From positions 1,080,001-1,144,000 of the forward strand of contig NW_024735442.1 of assembly GCF_018991925.1 (NCBI RefSeq): DNA of 64,000 bases, written 5' to 3'. The notes below the pieces were generated by a model that saw only the letters and a program-made list of their open reading frames with translations, did not search any database and had not been told where the DNA came from. A program made the translations under genes and the position numbers. The stretch is from Homarus americanus. Lineage: Eukaryota > Arthropoda > Malacostraca > Decapoda > Nephropidae. This document shows, one piece after another, positions 58,913 through 64,000 of this stretch; the stretch's first letter is position 1, and every line of letters begins with the position of its first letter.

Positions 58913-59029
58913 AAATACTTCTTGGAGCTGAGACGAAAAGCTAAATGACTTATGGGTGATTTTGTTAACCTAACCCCAAATGAAGTGCCGTAATTTTTTA
59001 ATGGGGAATTGTAATGGAGGGAAGCATGG

Positions 59030-59152
59030 TGGTGGGGAGGTAATGTGGAGGGGTGGTGAGGTAATGTGGAGGGGTGGTGAGGTAATGTGGAGGGGTGGTG
59101 AGGTAATGTGGAGGGGTGGTGAGGTAATGTGGAGGGATGGTGAGGTAATGTG
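59030..59152. repeat. 20-bp minisatellite GGTGAGGTAATGTGGAGGGG
   Basis: Six copies. Confidence 0.94.
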
Positions 59153-59320
59153 TGTTTATTTGCTTTTACAATCAATGATATTCTCCAGTCTCTGTTATAT
59201 ATTTTTTCATTTTTCATTCATTCTCTTTTTCATTTACTTAGTTAAATATGATGTGGCACTAGTATAAGAGAGTAAGTCATAAGGTACAAGTTTATTTATT
59301 AACCACACAGAATGATTTAC

Positions 59321-59370
59321 CTGCCGCTGAGGTATATTTAATGGATGGGCGGACACCATTGTACAGTTTC
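59321..59370 (-). CDS. Candidate 50-base exon
   Basis: Minus-strand segment with a textbook acceptor (GGAGATTATTTTTCCAG) and donor GGCAG|GTAAATC. In phase 2 in, phase 1 out it reads KLYNGVRPSIKYTSAA. One of the other frames has a stop (CAT TAA). The phases link it to 60639-60675 upstream (junction Arg) and 41109-41137 downstream (junction Asp). The content is mixed and protein-like rather than low-complexity. The family is not recognised. Confidence 0.58.
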
Positions 59371-59449
59371 CTGGAAAAATAATCTCCATTCATTACCTGA
59401 AGAAATGACACCATGTTAATTCATCACAAAGAAACAGCTGGATAAAAGG

Positions 59450-59452
<3 letters not shown>

Positions 59453-59509
<57 letters not shown>
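59453..59509. repeat. (CA)n microsatellite
   Basis: Pure CA. Shorter CA/GT tracts are at 59635-59655, 59967-59988 and 60126-60151. Confidence 0.96.
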
Positions 59510-59511
<2 letters not shown>

Positions 59512-60399
59512 GCGCGAAATGTAAATAACATGTTATGGTGAAGGAAGAATATTGCAGAGAGAAATAACAAGGCCAGGAGTTGTGCCACACCACCCACGGT
59601 TCAGTGAGAGATTGACAAAGCCTTCATAACAACATTGTGTGTGTGTGTGTGTGTGGGCGCAGGTACATACATGAACAGGGGGGTGACGGACGCCGGCCTC
59701 TAACGTGGTCTGGACAATCAGGTATCCGTCCCTTGCGTGTTACCTGACGATACAAGGGAGGAAGATATGTTTTTTTTTTCTCTTTTCTCGGGGATTAAAG
59801 GGATAAGACTGTGTTCCTTGTGGGTGTGCAGAACGGTAATAACATCAAAGAAAGATAACAGATGGAGATGAACTGTGTGATGCTAGTGGTGAGTTATGTC
59901 AAGCGTGTGATGAACCTAGTGGGTGGTGTGTAGTGGCGCCGTCTTCTTGTTAGTAGTGATTGCAGTACACACACACACACACACACATACTGACGAACTC
60001 GTAAATACTCATAATAACTCGGCCACATGCATCTAGACACATTCAGGGACGTAAATAAACTACTCGTTAGATTTACGCTCTTATAATCAACAATAAACAC
60101 GCACATACCCACACACGGCCAAGCAACACACACACACACACACACACACACAGTTGATTGAACAATACAAGCAGTAGCAGTGACAGCAGTAGCAACAGCA
60201 GCAGTTAGCAGCGGCAGCAGCAGCAGGTAATGCAGGCTGGCCGTGCATATTGCGGCAGTACTCAACAGCATCAATTACAGAACACTCACACAAATATTTA
60301 ATCTACCATTTACTAACGAGTAAAATTTTGATTGCCATGCAAGATAAAACTACATCCTGCACTCAGCCCTCCATGAAAGCTTAACGAAGTCAGCTCTTT

Positions 60400-60512
60400 C
60401 CCGTCTTTATTCTCTCTCTCTCTTTCCCTTCTTTATTATCTCTCTCTCTTTCCCTTCTTTATTCTCTCTCTCTCTTTCCCTTCTTTATTCTCTCTCTCTC
60501 TCTCTCTCTGTT
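60400..60512. repeat. About 30-bp repeat TTCCCTTCTTTATTCTCTCT
   Basis: Four units of CTTTCCCTTCTTTATTCTCT plus CTCT, ending in pure CT. Confidence 0.9.
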
Positions 60513-60638
60513 GGTTGTATCTTGCATCGGCCATATTGAACACGAATACCACTGAAAGCCTCTCATTAATTTTCTTATTCACAGGGACCAGGTACCTCGG
60601 GCACTACTGGGAGTAAATATGTTTACTAATCTTCTTAC

Positions 60639-60675
60639 CGTCTCGGCTTGGATGACTGTGTGTGGTAGATGAGTT
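60639..60675 (-). CDS. Candidate 37-base exon
   Basis: Minus-strand segment ending at a good donor (GACG|GTAAGAAG). It reads LIYHTQSSKPR in phase 1 in, phase 2 out, with a Glu codon at the junction to 61974-62046. The acceptor is uncertain: the phase-compatible AG (TTAGCGAG|AACTC) has a poor pyrimidine tract, TTAG four bases upstream would need phase 0, and CACACACAG further downstream gives only 17 bases. The frame joins 59321-59370 cleanly. The donor is more reliable than the 5' boundary. Confidence 0.42.
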
Positions 60676-61295
60676 CTCGCTAAGGTTAGTGGTTCTTATA
60701 CTGGAGGTGTCTAATGGCGTCCCCTCGTGTTGGTGGAGCGTGACATCACAAAAAAATATTTTGAAGTTGTAGTTTAAATGAAAGCAAAAACGAGGAACTA
60801 GTTTCTATATTTCCTGGAGCTGGTATATGAATTAAGGGTCAAGAGGTCAAAGGTGAAGACAATAACTGTCCTAAACACCACCTAACATGACCCGACACAT
60901 TGTTTGTTTATACTCATGATCGTTTTATTTTCTATTTTGTTTTCTCTTTTAACTTTTGTAAACATAATGACTTCCAAGTCTCATTAACGCCAGATGATAT
61001 TAGTAATCTTGTCACAAATATGTTAAATTGACCAATGTAGAGGACACAGGTGTGCTTTTTGGTGATTGGATTAAGAAAGGTGACAGGTGAGGCACATTAG
61101 CAATACACAGTGTACGTTATGAGTTCTTCACGGACGGACAGACAGACAGACAGAGACAGACAGACAGACAGACAGACCTACAATTTATCTCTTGCCCATT
61201 GCTGTCTCGGGAGTGTGTGTGTTCGTCCGTCTGTTTATCTGGGAGTTACGAATACAAAACCTTGAGGAAAGATCGAATCACTTCATGAGTAACCA

Positions 61296-61372
61296 CCCTA
61301 ACCCTAACCTAACCTGACCTAACCTAACCTAACCTAACCTAACCTAACCTAACCTAACCTAACCTAACCTAC
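61296..61372. repeat. Interstitial telomere-like (AACCT)n
   Basis: About fourteen AACCT units, the reverse orientation relative to 28973 and 39479. Confidence 0.9.
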
Positions 61373-61490
61373 ATAATCAGCATGGAGCATTATAATTATA
61401 ACCTAACCTAACCTACATAATCACCATGGAGCATTATAATTATAACCTAACTTTACCTACATAATCACCATGGAGCATTATAATCAAACT
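61373..61490. repeat. Three-copy repeat with embedded AACCT units
   Basis: The unit CTACATAATCACCATGGAGC followed by ATTATAATTATAACCTAACC occurs about three times, each ending in AACCT steps that link it to the preceding telomere-like array. Confidence 0.85.
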
Positions 61491-61973
61491 CCTGTATTAA
61501 AATAAATCTTTTCATAATATTATTCATTGTTTTGCACGTACTGATCATTCCAGTTAATTTGTGTAATGTATAAGCTTGTGTGTATAGGATGGCAGATATA
61601 TAAGGTAATATTATGTAGCGCTGGTATACATAGGAGGCTTATATGTATAGGCCTATAGTGTATACTGAAAGTCTGTGACGTTGGTATGTATATTGATATA
61701 CATATAGTCTCCATATGTATAGATGTGGTATACGTTCATGGCTAGTATACGGCTGTTGAGACATATAATGGCGTAAATTACCTGGCGGGGATGTCTGCAT
61801 GTCTAAAATAAAAGGAAATAAGGTCACTAGCCATAGTAAGCTTGATCTACAGTCTGGTCTAGGGGGAGGGGGTGGTTGCGTCGTGTCATAATTTATCGTC
61901 TTGTGTCGTGGTGGATTAGGGTAATTTCTACGATCACATAGCGTGCGTATGAACGAAAAATATACGACCTTAC

Positions 61974-62046
61974 CGTAGTTGGTGATGTCTCTGGCCTGAT
62001 CTATTGTGAAACGTGGCGTGAACTCGGCAAATTCAGATGTGTGTAT
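61974..62046 (-). CDS. Internal exon, most upstream one seen
   Basis: 73-base exon on the minus strand, acceptor CACAAATTCTTAG, donor CTACG|GTAAGGTCG, phase 0 in and phase 1 out. It encodes IHTSEFAEFTPRFTIDQARD then ITNY. This balanced, non-repetitive composition is typical of a folded domain, unlike the Ser-rich left-hand exons. Other frames carry stops. Upstream of it on the minus strand lies only a GT tract and the 27-bp array, so earlier exons are outside the window. I do not recognise the domain. Confidence 0.62.
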
Positions 62047-62165
62047 CTAAGAATTTGTGGGTTGGTATGGTGACGTTTGGCTCAGTCGTGGGAGTCGTGT
62101 TGGCTGTATGTAGTGAGACGTGAGGAATGTTTATCAGTGTAGGTATTTCTTAATCCATTGTATAC

Positions 62166-62167
<2 letters not shown>

Positions 62168-62256
<89 letters not shown>
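62168..62256. repeat. (GT)n microsatellite
   Basis: Pure GT, about 88 bases, between exon 61974-62046 and the 27-bp array. Confidence 0.97.
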
Positions 62257-62257
<1 letters not shown>

Positions 62258-62380
62258 ACCCTCACTGTTTACTTATGCAATAGTCTTTATTGATGTCTTT
62301 ATTGTGTCATGTCATTTACTCTGGAAACTCTTAGTTATAATATTCTTATTGACCCCCGAAGGACAGTGGAATAGGCAGTG

Positions 62381-64000
62381 TGTTGTAGTACTTACCATCA
62401 GTCTCTCTGTTGTAGTACTTACCATCAGTCTCTCTGCTGTAGTACTTACCATCAGTCTCTCTGTAGTAGTACTTACCGTCAGTCTCTCCGTTGTAGTACT
62501 TACCATCAGTCTCTCTGCTGTAGTACTTACCATCAGTCTCTCTGCTGTAGTACTTACCATCAGTCTCTCTGCTGTAGTACTTACCATCAGTCTCTCTGTT
62601 GTAGTACTTACCATCAGTCTCTCTGCTGTAGTACTTACCATCAGTCTCTCTGCTGTAGTACTTACCATCAGTCTCTCTGCTGTAGTACTTACCATCAGTC
62701 TCTCTGTTGTAGTACTTACCATCAGTCTCTCTGTTGTAGTACTTACCATCAGTCTCTCTGCTGTAGTACTTACCATCAGTCTCTCTGCTGTAGTACTTAC
62801 CATCAGTCTCTCTGCTGTAGTACTTACCATCAGTCTCTCTGTTGTAGTACTTACCATCAGTCTCTCTGCTGTAGTACTTACCATCAGTCTCTCTGCTGTA
62901 GTACTTACCATCAGTCTCTCTGCTGTAGTACTTACCATCAGTCTCTCTGTTGTAGTACTTACCATCAGTCTCTCTGTTGTAGTACTTACCATCAGTCTCT
63001 CTGCTGTAGTACTTACCATCAGTCTCTCTGTTGTAGTACCACCAGTCTCTCTGTTGTACTTACCATCAGTCTCTCTGCTGTAGTACTTACCATCAGTCTC
63101 TCTGCTGTAGTACTTACCATCAGTCTCTCTGTTGTAGTACTTACCATCAGTCTCTCTGTTGTAGTACTTACCATCAGTCTCTCTGTTGTAGTACTTACCA
63201 TCAGTCTCTCTGTTGTAGTACTTACCATCAGTCTCTCTGTTGTAGTACTTACCATCAGTCTCTCTGTTGTAGTACTTACCATCAGTCTCTCTGTTGTAGT
63301 ACTTACCATCAGTCTCTCTGCTGTAGTACTTACCATCAGTCTCTCTGTTGTAGTACTTACCATCAGTCTCTCTGCTGTAGTACTTACCATCAGTCTCTCT
63401 GCTGTAGTACTTACCATCAGTCTCTCTGTTGTAGTACTTACCATCAGTCTCTCTGTTGTAGTACTTACCATCAGTCTCTCTGCTGTAGTACTTACCATCA
63501 GTCTCTCTGTTGTAGTACTTACCATCAGTCTCTGTTGTAGTACTTACCATCAGTCTCTCTGTTGTAGTACTTACCATCAGTCTCTCTGTTGTAGTACTTA
63601 CCATCAGTCTCTCTGCTGTAGTACTTACCATCAGTCTCTGCTGTAGTACTTACCATCAGTCTCTCTGCTGTAGTACTTACCATCAGTCTCTCTGTACCCA
63701 TCAGTAGTACTGTCCATTACCATCAGTCTCTCTGCTGTAGTACTTACCATCAGTCTCTCTGTTGTAGTACTTACCATCAGTCTCTCTGTTGTAGTACTTA
63801 CCATCAGTCTCTCTGTGTGTACTTACCATCAGTCTCTCTGCTGTAGTACTCTGCTGTAGTACTTACCATCAGTCTCTCTGCTGTAGTACTTACCATCAGT
63901 CTCTCTGCTGTAGTACTTACCATCAGTCTCTCTGCTGTAGTACTTACCATCAGTCTCTCTGCTGTAGTACTTACCATCAGTCTCTCTGCTGTAGTACTTA
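62381..64000 (-). repeat. 27-bp minisatellite with a splice-donor core, runs off the window
   Basis: About 60 copies of a 27-bp unit: TGTAGTACTTACC, then ATCAGTCTCTCTGC. On the minus strand every unit holds GGTAAGTACTAC, a near-perfect 5' splice site. Two main variants (CTGCTG and CTGTTG) are interspersed, and a few short units break the register near 63040, 63530, 63640, 63700 and 63840. The unit is a multiple of three and stop-free in several frames, which explains frames over 1.2 kb on both strands. Confidence 0.95.

Noticed and set aside
62304..63646. Open frames over 400 codons on both strands
   Set aside because: The 27-base unit is a multiple of three and lacks stops in several frames. 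Simultaneous openness on both strands is a repeat artefact.

Overview
This is eukaryotic, arthropod-type nuclear DNA, and a decapod crustacean is the best guess. Three things point there: many short interstitial arrays of TTAGG/AACCT (the arthropod telomere unit) and relatives, an extreme load of dinucleotide microsatellites and 15-60 bp minisatellites, and degenerate non-LTR retrotransposon pieces in intron-like sequence. There are no compact bacterial-style genes, operons or ribosome binding sites. One 100-base N run (27208-27307) is an assembly gap. The species call is inference.

The only coherent coding signal is a set of small exons on the minus strand, from about 62.05 kb down to 1.82 kb. 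Each lies between an AG acceptor and a GT donor and is open in one frame. In transcription order the left-hand block is 20254-20425, 15526-15590, 14454-14737, 13677-13826, 11512-11650, 10644-10694 (possible cassette), 7185-7262 and 1824-1963. The reading phases of these eight exons join without a break. They encode a Ser/Arg/Pro-rich, probably disordered polypeptide with many basic-Ser motifs (RASF, RRGKS, KRKDS, SRKDS). I do not recognise the protein. A right-hand set (61974-62046, 60639-60675, 59321-59370, 41109-41137) also chains in phase. It would be the upstream part of the same transcript, but at least one linking exon (phase 0 in, phase 1 out) between 41.1 and 20.4 kb is not identified. 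Neither the first nor the last exon of the gene is in the window.

The rest is intron-like or intergenic repeat. 0-9 kb: minisatellites, GA/CT tracts and a polypurine block. 9.4-11.2 kb and 16.2-18.1 kb: mostly unique AT-rich intron. 18.6-26.8 kb: minisatellites, GGT and GGGGTGT tracts. 27.1-27.5 kb: a two-strand open region broken by the gap. 27.8-32 kb: nearly continuous C/T-rich arrays. 35.06-35.86 kb: an 800-base (GT)n. 40.0-40.5 kb: abutting, oppositely oriented LINE fragments. 43.8-50.2 kb: several arrays, including a 42-bp unit repeated for 1.5 kb. 53.1-54.0 kb: ACACTACCCC tract. 56.1-56.5 kb: GC-rich repeat with a palindromic core. 56.6-56.9 kb: LINE relic. 62.4-64.0 kb: a 27-bp array running off the end.

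The most unusual theme is minisatellites whose unit carries a 5' splice-site consensus. One (20050-20253) abuts the donor of exon 20254-20425 and repeats it. Another (62381-64000) repeats GGTAAGTAC about 60 times on the strand of the gene. The many long open frames in the window follow from repeat units that are stop-free or a multiple of three; they are not genes.
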